Numbered from the stretch's first letter, positions 33,538 through 45,580 are shown. The stretch is DNA of 64,000 nt from Stramonita haemastoma (GCA_030674155.1 CM060322.1:66443736-66507735), one strand, 5' to 3'. Made by a program: numbers and translations. Notes: generated from the sequence alone by a model not told the origin.

Positions 33538-35035
33538 TTATAGCCATCCTTCAGAGTACATAAGGCTAGACTTATAAAGATTGATTGTTGAGAAAGAAAC
33601 ATTTATTTTGTGTGAATGCCGATAACTATTATAAGTAAACATATACCTAAGAGAATGTGTAGTCTTACCATGGAGTACTTTATACATGAGAATGCCTTTA
33701 TTGTATATTAATTTGGCTGGGAGGAGAAGTATATTTGCTTGTTTATAGTTAAAGTCTGTTAGAGTAGATGATTTGTTAATGACAATTTTAATGGCTCTTT
33801 TGTGAATGCTAAGCAAATGTTCCAGTACATTTTTACTTGCTAGATCCCAGAGTGTAGATGCATAATCAATGTGAGATTGTATATTATGCATAAAAGAATC
33901 GTTTCCTACCATGTAAATTTTAAGAGTTCTTTATTTTTCTAAACTGATACAGTTTTGATGTTGTATTTCTAGACATTTTTTGTAAGTATTTAGACGATGT
34001 CAGGTTATTATCTATTGTTACACCTAAAATTTTATGATTTGTTACTTCATTGCCTTTCACATTAGAAATATATTAAGAGTACAGTCTTGGGTGAGGTTTT
34101 GACACTTTTGTCTATTGGTAATCAACATAAATTTAGTTTAATTGGGATGAGGAGACATGTGATTTATGTGTCCACTGAATAAGGTAATTGATACTTTTTT
34201 GCATTGTATGATGAACCTCATGTGCATCAGAGTTCGTTGTTTCAAGGGTGGTGTTATCAGCAAACATGTTCGCATTGAGTACGTATGGATAGAGGAAAAT
34301 CATTGATGTAAAGCAGAAAAAGTAGGGGACCCAAAACTGAACCCTGAGGCACACCATAAGTGTTTGGAAGAAAATCAGAGATAAATCCACTTAAAGATAC
34401 TTTCTGTTGTCTATCAGAAAGAAAAGAGGAGATCACCTCAAGAGTACTACGAGATAATTTGTAACGTGCTAATTTTTTAAGAAGAAGTTTGTGATTTAAA
34501 AAGCTTTTGCAAAAATCAACAAACAGTATTCCAGTAAATTCCTTTTTATGTGTATTTAATAGCCAGCGATCAACCAGCTTTGTTAAAGCTGTGTGACAGC
34601 TAAATCCAGACTGGTTGGGATGTATCAGATCATGTTGATTTAAGTAAGAAAGAAGACACTTATAAATATGTTGCTCCAGAGGCTTAGAAAAAACAGATAA
34701 AATAGAAATTGGTCGGTAGATGGATGGATCAGTCTTGTTTCCAGATTTATATATGGGAATAATTTTTGCTTGTTTAAAACCTTTAGAGAAATAGTTTTTA
34801 TCGATGCAAAGATTATAAACATATGTAAGAGTTTCTGCTATGATTGGTGCTGAAAGCTTAAGAATTTTTCCATCAATTCCGTCAATGCCATGGGTGCTTG
34901 TCTGTTTGAGCTGTCTTAAAGCAGTGTAAACTTCTTGAACCCATAGGGGTTGTATTTTTTGCAAAAAGGCAAATACTTTTGTTTTCCCAATACTTTTGCA
35001 GTTCATGTAAATTATTTTCTTTTGAGTAGTTATTT
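33538..35035 (-). pseudogene. LINE reverse transcriptase (second CR1/Rex-like copy)
   Basis: The frame 35132-34257 contains ALRQLKQTSTHGIDGIDGKI, KIIPIYKSGNKTDPSIYRPI, SVFSKPLEQHIYKCLLSYLN, QSGFSCHTALTKLV, GILFVDFCKSFLNHKLLLKK (motif A) and YGVPQGSVLGPLLFLLYIND (motif B). Motif C appears after a frameshift as MFADNTTLE, with the second Asp changed to Asn, so RT activity would be lost. 33912-33538 holds the C-terminal remnant. Confidence 0.8.
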
Positions 35036-35042
35036 TGAATGA

Positions 35043-36543
35043 CTGTAAAATCCCTAGCATAAGCCCACCATCTAGCAAATGCCCACCCCCACTTTGGGCC
35101 AAAAGTTGTACACAGGGGTAACTACCTAGCAAACGCCTACCCTGCTTTTTTCAAAGAGACTATGCTCATTTTCACTAGGATTTGTGCAGATTGTTCTAAA
35201 AGTCATCTTTTCCCCATTCTTTACCTTTTTGTGTTACTTTCCTTTTTCCTTACTCTTTGTCCCCTTTCCTCACTCCCACCCATCCCTAACAAAGTGAATT
35301 AAAATTACGTCATGCTTTTTCCACTGACATCTTTTGTCTGTCAGTGACATACAGGTACTTTGATGATGCTTCCTGATAGCCAGAAGTTGGTTTTTGAATA
35401 ACTCTGTGCCATTTTTGCAAAATGCCAAAATGACAGTCTTGCACTGTATCTTTCAAATCGGAAGCCATTCAGTATCTGGATAATGAAGCAGGTGGGAATG
35501 TTTCAGAGTGTGCCCGTGAATTTTTTGTGGATAGCAAGAGGATCAGGGAATGGATTGAAAACAGACATAGACTTGAACAGCAGTGCAGAAAAGACAAACA
35601 AAAACGGAAACTGTCAAAAGGACCAGCAGAGAGATCTGAACATGTCGACCAAGGTGTGGTGCATTATCTGGAAGATGAAAGATCTGAAGGCAGGGTATTG
35701 TGAAACAATGACCTATAACGAAAGCGATGGAACTGGCAGGTGCTTTGAATGTGGTGGGCTTCTTGGCATCAGACATGTGGTTAAGTCACTGGAAACAGCG
35801 CCACTTGGTGTCTTGTCAACAGGGAACTTGCTCAAGCCAAATGGTCCCTGCAGACTTTCAGGATCAACTTCTTCAATTCCAACGGAACATTCTGCAACTA
35901 CATCATCGCCATGGTTATCCTCTGTCCAACATCATTAAAATGGATCAGATGATGGTCTGATTTGACATGATGCCAGCCCATACCATCAACAAGAAAGGTG
36001 TAAAACAAGTTAGAATCAAGAGCACAAAGGCTGAAAAACGAGGCTTCATGGTGGCACTTCCAGAGGCAGCAGATGGAACCAAATTGCCAGCTTTTGTGAT
36101 CTTGACAGAGAGAAATGGGAACATTCCACCCTGGAATTTTTTGCAGTGAGAGTGCCAGACAATGTTTGTGTATGTGCAACAGCTGATGACTGGATGTCCA
36201 GAGACACCATCATTGCCTGGATTCAGCGTGTCCTTGGGCCATCCAACAAATGCCGCCTCCTGCTTCTGGACTGTTACAGTTTCCATAGGACAAGAAGTCA
36301 GGGACTTAAATGTCCTCGTTGGCTTTCTTTGCCTCAAAGTCCCTTTCTTTGCTATTTTCCTTCACTTCTACTCACATGACCTAACTTACATGCTTTCAGG
36401 GTTTGTATTCACTCAATTACAGGGTTGATCACAAAAATTACTTTGTGCAAAGGGGTCTATCCCTAGCAAATGCCCACCCCCCAATTTTGCTCTGAATCAG
36501 TGCACAGGGGGTGGGTGGGGGGAGTATGCTAGGGATTTTACAG
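35043..36543 (+). mobile_element. pogo-like DNA transposon (1.5 kb)
   Basis: Perfect 19-bp TIRs: CTGTAAAATCCCTAGCATA (35043-35061) and its complement (36525-36543). Subterminal CTAGCAAATGCCCACCCC motifs recur near both ends. TA follows the right end; the left flank is GA, perhaps a mutated TA. Contains a decayed pogo/Tigger-type transposase in the same orientation. Inserted in the LINE RT region. Confidence 0.85.
35440..36300 (+). pseudogene. pogo/Tigger-like transposase
   Basis: The N-terminal helix-turn-helix style region reads SECAREFFVDSKRIREWIEN (about 35500). The DDE_1-type core follows: PADFQDQLLQFQRNILQL, NIIKMDQMMV (first catalytic Asp), an in-frame TGA at 35958-35960, then FDMMPAHTINKKGVKQVRIK, GFMVALPEAADGTKLPAFVI, VCATADDWMSRDTIIAWIQR and RLLLLDCYSFH (second catalytic Asp). 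The third acidic residue and C-terminus are missing. Several frameshifts. Confidence 0.85.
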
Positions 36544-36589
36544 TACTTGTTTTGCTACTGTTGAAAAATGGTAGTTTAGTATGTCAGCT

Positions 36590-37014
36590 CATATGTGGCG
36601 CACGGCAGTTTACCCTTCCCAAAATCTGACTCTTTAGTTAGTGCAACGCTGGCTCTGTTATTCTGTGACTGACCCTATCCATTCGGCTACACTGTAAGCG
36701 AAATTCCATAGCACAGCAGGCAGGCTGGCTCAGGCTCCCTACTATTTCTCTGTATTTGAGAAACCCATGCTTTCCGATTAATGCGACAAAAGTTTTCATA
36801 AAATCTAAAGTTATGTTTCTATGTGAATGTTTATAAGTGCCCAGAGTTGCTCGATATACATGGATTACTCTGTGAAAGAATGGTGCTGTAAAACGATCTG
36901 TAAGTAGTAAATGTAACAGCTTGAAGTTCCTCATTTGTGTTATTCAGTGTTCGTTGTCTGTGTCTGCTTCATGTGTAGAGCATCTCTGTTAGTGTGTGTT
37001 GTGTTAGCAGTGTA

Positions 37015-37085
<71 letters not shown>

Positions 37086-37323
37086 ATGCGTGCGTGCGTG
37101 CGTGCGTGCGTGTGCGTGCGTGCATGTGTGTGTGCATACCACGTTCAGTGTAAGAGTGGTTTAGGGATTTTTTGTGATTGTCTTTCATCCTCTGGTCACT
37201 TTTCTATTCATATAGATCTAGTGAAGAACAAATTAACAAACAAACAAAACGAAAGAAAGAAAAGAAAGAAATAAAAGCTTAGGAAAAGCACATTGTGTCT
37301 AAAATTAAATTTCAATGACAGCA

Positions 37324-37378
<55 letters not shown>

Positions 37379-38015
37379 GTGTGTATGTGTGTGTGTGTGT
37401 GCGCACGCGCGGGCGAGCGTGCGTGGGTGTGTGTGTATGTGTGTGTGCGCTCGCGAGCGCACACCCCTACCTTAAAGTAAAATGTCGGGCGTGTTTTTTT
37501 GTTTTCTGGAATAATTACTGCCTTAAATCTTTGCGTTGAAAAGTAATGTTAGTTATATCTTTAAAAGGGAAGTACATAAAGAGATTTGTACTTTGTGCAC
37601 TGACCATCAGTATCATAACAGCAACAAAATAATTAGAACGCATAGACCTTAAGACCTACAGATAGGCTATTTTGTGGACCGCCACATATGGTAGACATCT
37701 GTGTTATGTCACATCTCCCGGAAATCTGGCCGTTCCACAGGGGGAGGGGGGGGGGGGGGCGGGCTACGTGAATAAAGTGTTAGTCTGGTAGGCTACTGTG
37801 TAAGGAGCTACTTAACTTTAGTGCAAAAATAGCGCTGTTTGACTGGGACTAAGAGAGACTTTTAGCTATTCTCGCGTTGCAAATGTGCAACGTCCATTTT
37901 GACTCTGGCATTGGGGGATGAGAGGAGGTGAGAAGTGATGCTGGTTTGTTAAATTTTTCGGTCTCTGCCTTCTTCTCTTTCCCACTGCTGAACTAAAAGT
38001 GTTAGAAGGAGTTGG
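36590..38015. other. Unassigned insert with microsatellites
   Basis: No recognisable gene. Holds (TG)n at 37019-37083 followed by TGCG repeats to 37130, (CT)n at 37329-37375, and a G-run at 37740-37760. The ends share CATATGTGGCG / CGCCACATATG (about 36590 and 37690), which might be a short TIR, but no target duplication is visible. Confidence 0.3.
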
Positions 38016-38873
38016 TGTGGGCGCTACACCACAAAATGAGTCGCTTAGCACATTACTCAAATTTGGGCTAGGAGCCATTAAAGGCAGGTTCGGGGTCAAG
38101 TTGACAATGTTGAGATTTTGATCGATTGCTAAAATATATCTGTTATTCTACCTTGTAATAAAATGTGGCGTTCCACCATGAAAATGAGTTGCTTAGCACA
38201 TTACCCAATTTTGCGCTAGGAGCCTTTAAAGGCAGGTGGGGGTCAAGTTGTAAATTTTGAGATTTTGATTGATTATTAAACTAGATCTGTTTATTTACCT
38301 TAAAATGAAATATGAAGGCATAACTTTTATTCCTGTTGCTTTTAAATGTGTTTTGAAAATACCCAATCCCTCAGTCTGACAACCTGTTACTAAAAATTTA
38401 ATAAACTTGCCCGTTTCTCATTTTGTCCCAACCTGCAGTCTATCATTTCAATTTGTAATAATGTTGCACAGAATTGTCCGATTTTCAATCTGTTTTTTGT
38501 ATTTGATAGCCACTTTATTGCACATGAATAACATGTCAGTAACTAAAAATTGACCTCAGGTGCACTCCCTCTCATTAAGTGGTGGAGCGTCACAAATATC
38601 AAGGCATAATTTCTTTTTCTTTTGCTTTTAAATGTGTTTTGAAAATACCCAAGCCCTCATTCTGACAACTTGTTACAAAAATAAACTTGCCCATTTCTCA
38701 TTTTGTTACATCCTGCAGTGTATCATTTCAATTTGTAATAACTTTGCACAAAGCTGTCCAATTTTCAATCTGTTTTTTGTATTAAATAGCCTTTTTATTG
38801 CAAAATATTAACTTGTCAATAACTAAAAATTGACCCTTTGTGCAATGCGACTCCTTATGTGGTGGAGCGTCAC
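38016..38873. mobile_element. MITE copy 5, interrupted by MITE copy 2
   Basis: The left part (38016-38164, start GCGCTACACCAC) and right part (38594-38873, end GTGGTGGAGCGTCAC) join into one element of the same family when 38165-38593 is removed. Confidence 0.8.
38165..38593. mobile_element. MITE copy 2 nested in copy 5 (429 bp)
   Basis: Ends GTGGCGTTCCACCA and GTGGTGGAGCGTCAC, with AAAT at 38161-38164 and 38594-38597. Inserted within another member of the same family, which fixes its borders and the 4-bp duplication. Confidence 0.85.
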
Positions 38874-38884
38874 ATATATTGTTT

Positions 38885-39780
38885 TGCTTACAGGTTGAAC
38901 TGATGACAGTTTTATTTGTTTATTGATGCATGGCTTTCCAGATTAGTCTACCATTGTTCTTCTTGCTCAACACATTTAGAAAATATTTCTTTTTTTTCTG
39001 TTCAAATCAGGGAAATTACTTTATTTCTCTGCCTTTTATAATTTTCATGTGAGCTATGTTTCAGTAAATAATGTCTATGGTGTATGGCTTTCTGTAATTC
39101 ATCTGTCAGCCATGGAGGTTTTATCCTATATTGAACTCTCTTCTTTGCAGTGGAGTATGTTTGTTGTATATGCTATAAAAAATCTTGTACCATACTTCTA
39201 ATGCCACATCAGGGTCTGTATACTGATATACGCTATTAAGAGAACAATGTATAAGATCATAGTTAAACTTTTCACTATCGAATTTTGAAAATTTTCAAAA
39301 TACAATAGTTTTATGATTTACTTTGGTATTTTTGTGCCCTTTTTTGACCATGTAAAACAAATCGGATATTGACCACTGCAACCACACTCTGGGACAGATG
39401 TTTCAATAATAGTTTTAGGATCAGATACTTAGAAATGATCAATAGGAGTTTTAGAGACACTAGTTACTGGCGTTGGTGATTGTATTAACTGTGTTAGTCC
39501 ATAAGATTTATACATTAGATTCCAATGCTTATTGTCTTTTAGTAAATCTATATTGAAGTCTCCTAATACGATGATATCTTTACATTGAGTGTATGTGTGG
39601 TCCATCATTGAAATAAAACAATTGTTCCAATCAATTCTTTCCAATGGATTTCTGCATAGTAAACAGATTAGAAATGGCTTGGTAAATTTTATTTTAATTT
39701 CGACCCAGAGTTCTTCTACCTTATGTTGCTCCAAGGTATCTATTCTTTTGAATCTCAATGACTGATGCATATAAAGGAGT
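38885..39780 (-). pseudogene. LINE endonuclease end and linker (second CR1/Rex-like copy)
   Basis: 39770-39429 reads KDIIVLGDFNIDLLKDNKHW (GDFN block) and THLIQSPTPVTSVSKTPIDH-like sequence. 39160-38890 reads RIKPPWLTDELQKAIHHRHY and YKRQRNKVISL in broken frames. Typical APE endonuclease C-terminus and linker. Confidence 0.7.
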
Positions 39781-39889
39781 AAACCAGTTTTCTTGTTTTG
39801 TAATGTATCCTTGCAAACTGCAATGCACCAGGGAATGATAGATCACTATCAGAAATCTGAATTTGTCAAGAGAGAGAGAGTTTTATTTT

Positions 39890-40140
39890 TTTTTATTTCA
39901 AGGATAATGGAATAAGCACTCATGTGCTTTTTATATCCAGTCCCCGTATCTGAGCAGTTTTGTAAATTTATTATATGTTCCCACTGATAGGGAAACAAAT
40001 TACGGTTACAGGCAGGAAAAAGAAAAAAAAATAATGGTGGCACTGCACTTGTGGCAATGCCCTCTCCTGAGGAGAGCAGCCCCAACTTCACCCAGATAAA
40101 TTTGCTGTTACATAAAAGTGGTAATGAATAAATAAAATGT
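39890..40140 (-). repeat. SINE fragment (minus)
   Basis: TTTCAAGGATAATGGAATAA tail followed by GGTTACAGGCAGGAAAAAGA and CTCTCCTGAGGAGAGCAGCC, blocks shared with the 25743 and 43302 SINEs. Confidence 0.6.
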
Positions 40141-40167
40141 TATGATCTAGATTTTAAACACAAAAAT

Positions 40168-40589
40168 GTGACGCTCCACCACATAATGAGACGGAGTGCA
40201 CATGAGGTCAATATTTATTTATTGACATGTTTTTAATGTGCAATAAAGTAACTATCAAATACAAAAAACAGATTGAAAATCGCACAATTCTGTGCAAAGT
40301 TATTACAAGTTGAAATGATAGACTACAGGAAGTGGCAAAATGAGAAACGGACAAGTTTATTTTCGTAACACGTTGTCAGAATGAGGGCTTGGGTATTTTC
40401 AAAACACATTTAAAAGCAAAAGGGATAAAAATTATGCCTTGATATTTCATTATAAGGTGTATAAACGGATATAGTTTAATAATTAATCAAAATCTCAAAA
40501 TTGACAACTTGACCCCTACCTGCCTTTAATGGCTCCTAGAGCAAAATTGGGTAATGTGCTAAGCGACCCATTTCATGGCGGAGCGTCAC
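40168..40589. mobile_element. MITE copy 3 (422 bp)
   Basis: Ends GTGACGCTCCACCAC / GGCGGAGCGTCAC, AAAT flanks (40164-40167 and 40590-40593). Opposite orientation to copies 1 and 2. The 40600-41080 stretch after it holds no gene I can support. Confidence 0.85.
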
Positions 40590-41080
40590 AAATGCTAAAG
40601 CACAAAGTGGACTGACTTGCTTAAAAGACTAACTAAAGAGTGGAAAGAAGAAGACTAAGCTTGTAGACACTTATCTCCTAGGCCTGTGGTCTTTGAGGCA
40701 AAGGTCAGAGGTTGAGCATGTGCAGACCCTGCTACTACACATGCAGGTCATAGAAACAAGTATTTCAGTTTCTGTCCTATGGTTGTTTTTGAATGCAACT
40801 GATTGACTTCTATTTTGAAAAATTGTCTGCAAATGTATTTCATATAATGAAAGACTTACATGACAGGTTCTTAATTCTGTCAGTTAGTTGAATAAGGTGC
40901 AGAACATCTTGGTAAAAAGTATATTTGACTTTTGTGGGAGAGACAGTTTTGTCCTGTTTTGTTTCTTTGTTTGCTTTTTTTAGTTTGTTTTTGTTTCCTT
41001 CATTTTTATAGTCTTATGCCACCAAGGTGATTAAACTTTGAAACCAACAAAATCAGCAACAGCAACAACAATAATAGCAC

Positions 41081-41090
41081 CCCCCCCCCC

Positions 41091-41123
<33 letters not shown>
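41081..41123. repeat. C-run and (CA)n
   Basis: Short microsatellite. Confidence 0.9.
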
Positions 41124-41126
<3 letters not shown>

Positions 41127-41199
41127 TCAATTAGTTACATGCCAAATCACCAAAAAGTGAATGGACATAGCAGAAAACTACATGTTAAGATTTGAATAA

Positions 41200-41400
41200 C
41201 CTTTAGATTGGACAATAATGATGTCACATCATGACCATGGAAGTGACCATGATTTAGTAATGATGACCTTCCGCCTTCATCTAAGGAAGGTCATGAAGCA
41301 GGGCCAGACAAGGATCAGATTTGATCTCAAGAAACTGAAGGATCCAGGGGTGGCTGAAGCCTTCCTAGCCATGATAGGAGGGAAATTTGCACCCCTCACC
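41200..41400 (+). pseudogene. RTE-like LINE endonuclease/linker fragment
   Basis: The open frame into the gap reads GSDHDLVMMTFRLHLRKVMK, TRIRFDLKKLKDPGVAEAFL and AMIGGKFAPLT. The SDHDLV block is the end of an APE-type endonuclease and RFDLEKL...GGKFAPL is the linker typical of RTE-like LINEs. It is probably the 5' neighbour of the type of sequence at 6190-7304. Cut by the gap at 41401. Confidence 0.7.
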
Positions 41401-41500
41401 NNNNNNNNNNNNNNNNNNNNNNNNNNNNNNNNNNNNNNNNNNNNNNNNNNNNNNNNNNNNNNNNNNNNNNNNNNNNNNNNNNNNNNNNNNNNNNNNNNNN
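41401..41500. other. Assembly gap (100 N)
   Basis: Exactly 100 N. The left flank is an RTE-like LINE, the right flank is a copy of 24118 onward, so the true content is unknown. Confidence 0.95.
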
Positions 41501-42230
41501 TTTCTGGTTCATACTGGACAGAGTCATGTTACTGAATAGTGCCCAGCCTGACCACACCCTGAAAAGTCATACTTGAAAAAATGGTGTTAAAAAGAAATAT
41601 TCTGAAGTATTCAAAACCAGTACCATCTTCAAGGCAATTGGACATTTTATCTAATCAAAATGATTCTGCAAAACATGTATCTGACAGTTCAAAAGCATTT
41701 TAAATCAAGAAGCTAAGAAACAGAAATGTTTATGTCTACCACAATCCAACTAAACTTGATTCCTAAAAGAAAAAGGAATCCTGACTATGTGACTATGTGA
41801 AGGATTATACTGAGGGCAGAAGGAATCCTGAAAAAAAAACACATGAGTGCTTATTCCATTATCCTTTAAAGAAAAAAAATATAATAAAGCATACCGATAA
41901 GACACACAGAGCACTGAAAAAATATGGTTAATCCCCAGGTTAACCTACCAATACCTGAACTGATGCCACAATGTTAACACAGAAATATCCTCAACTGAAA
42001 GGAGGACTGAGAAAAAGGAATCCCAAACTGATCTATTTTGGCCTGAACAAGAGGGCTTTCAGAACTGTCTTACAGCCAACTTCACCTATCAACCCATTTC
42101 AAACTCCCGCCTCTTACATTTCTCTTATGCTGTGACACTTCTCTGAAGTTCAAACTTTCTGCTGGCTCTTAGGGTGGAATAGCAAAACTTGTTCCAATGC
42201 CATGTCTGGTGCTGAATTTCTGCCTATGAC
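41501..42230. repeat. Direct repeat of 24118-26865 (condensed)
   Basis: Begins TCTGGTTCATACTGGACAGA as at 24120, includes the minus-strand candidate exon (41503-41660, frameshifted), and ends with the block CTGGCTCTTAGGGTGGAATA also seen at 26800. A shorter, SINE-punctuated version of the 24-27 kb segment. Confidence 0.7.
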
Positions 42231-42490
42231 AGTTGCTTCTTCAGTGAGTCTCTGAAGCCTTTCCTGTGAATGCAGCAGCGACCTGTGCCCTGTTTCAGCT
42301 GGCCAAAAAAGACAGCTTCATTTTTTTCCTGTGTCCGCCATCCTTGCTCCATATTCAGGCTGACAAGTTTCTGCTGCAGCACTATGGAGTACAGACCAGG
42401 TAGGCTGACTCTGTGGAGAATTTCTTCATTGGTGATGTTATCTTGCCACTGGGTTTTTGTTAAGAGGCAGAGAGATTGGTTCTGCCCTAT
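42230..42490 (-). pseudogene. LINE C-terminal fragment
   Basis: Minus-strand frame QWQDNITNEEILHRVSLPGL, then VFFGQLKQGTGRCCIHRKGF and RDSLKKQLS. The W.D.I.NEE.L.R..L and GQL..G.R....RY+D.LK pattern is the post-RT C-terminus of RTE/BovB-type or similar LINEs. Degraded. Confidence 0.5.
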
Positions 42491-42524
42491 GTTCTTAGAC
42501 AGTACGATGATGACAACAAACAAC

Positions 42525-42925
42525 AACACACACACACACAAACACACACATACCACCCACCACACACAGACAACACAGACAACACACACACCACCCACCA
42601 CACCACAACACACCACACCACACACACAAAACACACTCATACACACACACACAACACAACACAACACACACACAATCACACATACACAGAGAAACAAACA
42701 CAACACCACGTACACACAACACACAACCCCCCCCCACACACACACACATACTAACACACACACATGCACATACACCCACCGATACACACACACAAGACCC
42801 AGAGAAAACACAAAACACACACCACAAAAGTACACAAACACAGTGAAATACACACAAACACACACAAAACATACAAAGTACACACGCACACACGCATGTG
42901 TGCGCACACTTACACACACATTGAG
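42525..42925. repeat. (CA)n-rich tract
   Basis: Imperfect ACACAC/CACCAC repeat; long histidine/threonine frames are artefacts. Confidence 0.95.
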
Positions 42926-42944
42926 AGAAAAGGGGGATGGGAAA

Positions 42945-43280
42945 GCCTAGTGGTCAGAACATTGTGCTTGCAATTTGATGACCCAGGGTCGATTCCCTTT
43001 CGAGGGGATTTTCCCCTGGAGTTAACATCAGTGCTGACTTCACTCTCCCAAAAAGTCCTTCAGATGAGACTACAAACCAAGGACTCATGTGTGAATGCAC
43101 ATGGAACATCTTACGCACATGTTAAATCCTGTTTCGCTTTTCGTAAGAGTAGGTTATTGTGTGCAGATGGGAACAGATGACAAAGATTTACAAAACTGCA
43201 TACACACAGGACTGGATGTAAAAAAGCACACGAGTGCTTATTCCATTATCCTTGATATAAAATGATAAATAAATATACAC
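42945..43280 (+). repeat. tRNA-derived SINE, first family (near full length)
   Basis: Head: GCCTAGTGGTCAGAACATTG (box A) and GGTCGATTCCC (box B), 34 bp apart as in pol III promoters. Body: CAGTGCTGACTTCACTCTCC, TCCTTCAGATGAGACTACAA, CACATGTTAAATCCTGTTTC. Tail: GAGTGCTTATTCCATTATCC then TTGATATAAAATGATAAATA. The tail is shared with the RTE-like fragment end at 7380-7450. Confidence 0.8.
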
Positions 43281-43301
43281 ACAGTGACATACACACACAC
43301 A

Positions 43302-43680
43302 TCGGTGGATTGGTGGTCTAGGTGGTAACACGCCTTGCCTAGAATGCAAAAAGTCTGGGTTGGAGTGTGCGGTGATTCATACCCCGTTTGAACCCAAAAC
43401 TTTTTCAACATCCATTAGACCCTGAGTGGTGGTCTGGGCGCTAGTCTTTCAGATGTGATGAAAAACCGAGGTCCTGTGTGTTGCACATCACTATTTAGCG
43501 CACATGAAAGAACCAACGGCAACAAAGCGGTTGACCCTGGCAAAATTATGTAGAAAAAAACCACTCTGATAGAAAACAAATACAGTTGCATGCAGATCTT
43601 TAAATGTGTGGCATTGCTCTTAAGATGATGTGCTCTCCTTGGGAGAGCAGCCCAAATTTAATGCAGAGAACTCTGCTGTG
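43302..43680 (+). repeat. tRNA-derived SINE, second family
   Basis: Head TGGTCTAGGTGGTAACACGC (box A-like) and GATTCATACCC (degenerate box B). The body CTAGTCTTTCAGATGTGATG and CTATTTAGCGCACATGAAAG matches 25743-26195 in the opposite orientation. The end CTCCTTGGGAGAGCAGCCC is also at 44785 and 40070. Confidence 0.75.
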
Positions 43681-44334
43681 ACTGGCAGTGGTATGCACAG
43701 CACTAACTGCCCTGTAGATTCCCATTCAGCAAGTCCTGTCTCCTGTCTCTCTACCGAGTCTTCTGCTATCTGTATGTGCCAACCCTGTGAACACACAATA
43801 AAGACTTTAGTCACTGACAATGCAGCACACATACACACATGCAAAAGACAAAATTCCTCTCATTTTTTTCTATGTAGAAAAACTCTAATTTGAAGGCTGA
43901 ATGAATATCACTCTCAATGGGCCTATCTAACTAAATGAACACCACACTCACCTATGCACTATTATCAAAATCAATACCACACACAAATAACACACTCAGT
44001 AATTCCCCCCTCTCTGACTGGCCATTCATGTTGGTTAGTAAAAACTTGACCAACAAAAAGGGAGTGACAGTGGATTGGTGACATGCTCTTAGGTGGGGAG
44101 AAAATAACCAGCCTCTTACCTTCTCACCTTTCATCTTCCAGTCACAGGTGAAGACAAACACCCCCCCACCCCACACTCACACACACAAAACACATTGCAC
44201 TTAACTTGTGATGGAGATGGCAGCCTCCTGTCCTGATCCTTTTATTCTTGGTTCATAAGCCCTGTAACACATAGCAGTGAACATGTAGAAACAAAAACTA
44301 CTTCACTATATGGATAAAGCTTACACACACACAG

Positions 44335-44635
<301 letters not shown>

Positions 44636-44952
44636 TCCACAAAATTTTTCATTGTAATATACAACAAAGTGAAATAAAATCCAAAATGATGTTGTATCTA
44701 AGGCTTTTGAATGATTCAAATCTTTCTTTAAATGGGTGGCACTGCTTTTAAGATGATGTGCTCTCGCTGGGGAGCATACACTCTCCCTGGGGAGAGCAGC
44801 CCAAATGGTATACAGAAAACTCTCCTGTGACTGACAGTGGTATGCACAGCACTCACCTGCCCTGTAGATCCCCATTCAGCAAGCTCTGTCTCATGTCTCT
44901 CTGCACAATCTTCAGCTGTCTGCATGTGCTAACCCTGTGAACACACAATGAA

Positions 44953-45230
44953 CACCTAAGTCACTGACAATGCAGCAACACACACACATACACACACATG
45001 CAATAAAATGAATCCCTTTTATATTCTAATAAACATCACACTTATAAGTGCACACCTAATTAAATTAACACCACACTTGTATGCGCACCTAAGTCACTGA
45101 CAATGCAGCACACACACACATACACACACATGCAATAAAATGAATCCTTCTTATATTCTAATAAACATCACACTTATATGTGCACACCTAATTAAATTAA
45201 CACCACACTTGTATGCGCACACCTAACTAA
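44953..45230. repeat. ~131-bp tandem duplication
   Basis: Two units beginning ACCTAAGTCACTGACAATGC, each with (CA)n and CACACTTATATGTGCACACC, followed by short ~30-bp CACCACACTT units to 45270. Confidence 0.85.
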
Positions 45231-45299
45231 ATAAACACCACACTTAGCTGTGCACAATTAACTAAATGAATACAACACTTGCATAATACACTGAGGGAA

Positions 45300-45580
45300 T
45301 ACCACCCCCCCCCCCCCCCCCCCCTTGGAGTGACCATTCCTGTTGGTTAGTAAAAACATGACCAACAAAAAGGGAGTAACAGTGCATTGGTCACATGCTC
45401 TTAGGTGGGGAGAAAATAGCCAACCTCTGACCTTCTCACCTTTGATCTTCCTGTCATAGGTAAATACACACACCATTACACACACACCACTCTCTGTCTC
45501 TCTCTCTGTCTGTCTCTCTGTCTCTCTTAAGCACACACAGTGCACTCAACGTGATGGAGAAAGCAGTCCCCTGTCCTGAT
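45300..45580. other. Low-complexity and repeated DNA
   Basis: C-run, a block (about 45345-45440) also present at 44030-44130, and TCTCTGTCTG repeats. No gene seen. Confidence 0.6.

Larger units (their letters stand above)
33538..39780 (-). mobile_element. Second CR1/Rex-like LINE, split by several insertions
   Basis: Minus strand order: endonuclease C-terminal part (39770-39429), linker (about 39170-38890), then insertions (MITEs 38016-38873, unassigned 36590-38015, pogo-like 35043-36543), then RT and C-terminus (35035-33538). It is related in motif style to the LINE at 27287-32675 but clearly diverged. Confidence 0.75.

Noticed and set aside
35483..35938. 151-codon plus-strand frame as an independent gene
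   Set aside because: It is an out-of-frame reading over the pogo-like transposase; the family-like residues lie in the other frames.
42270..42950. 226-codon plus-strand and 231-codon minus-strand frames
   Set aside because: Mostly (CA)n translation; only the minus-strand end (42230-42490) resembles a LINE protein.
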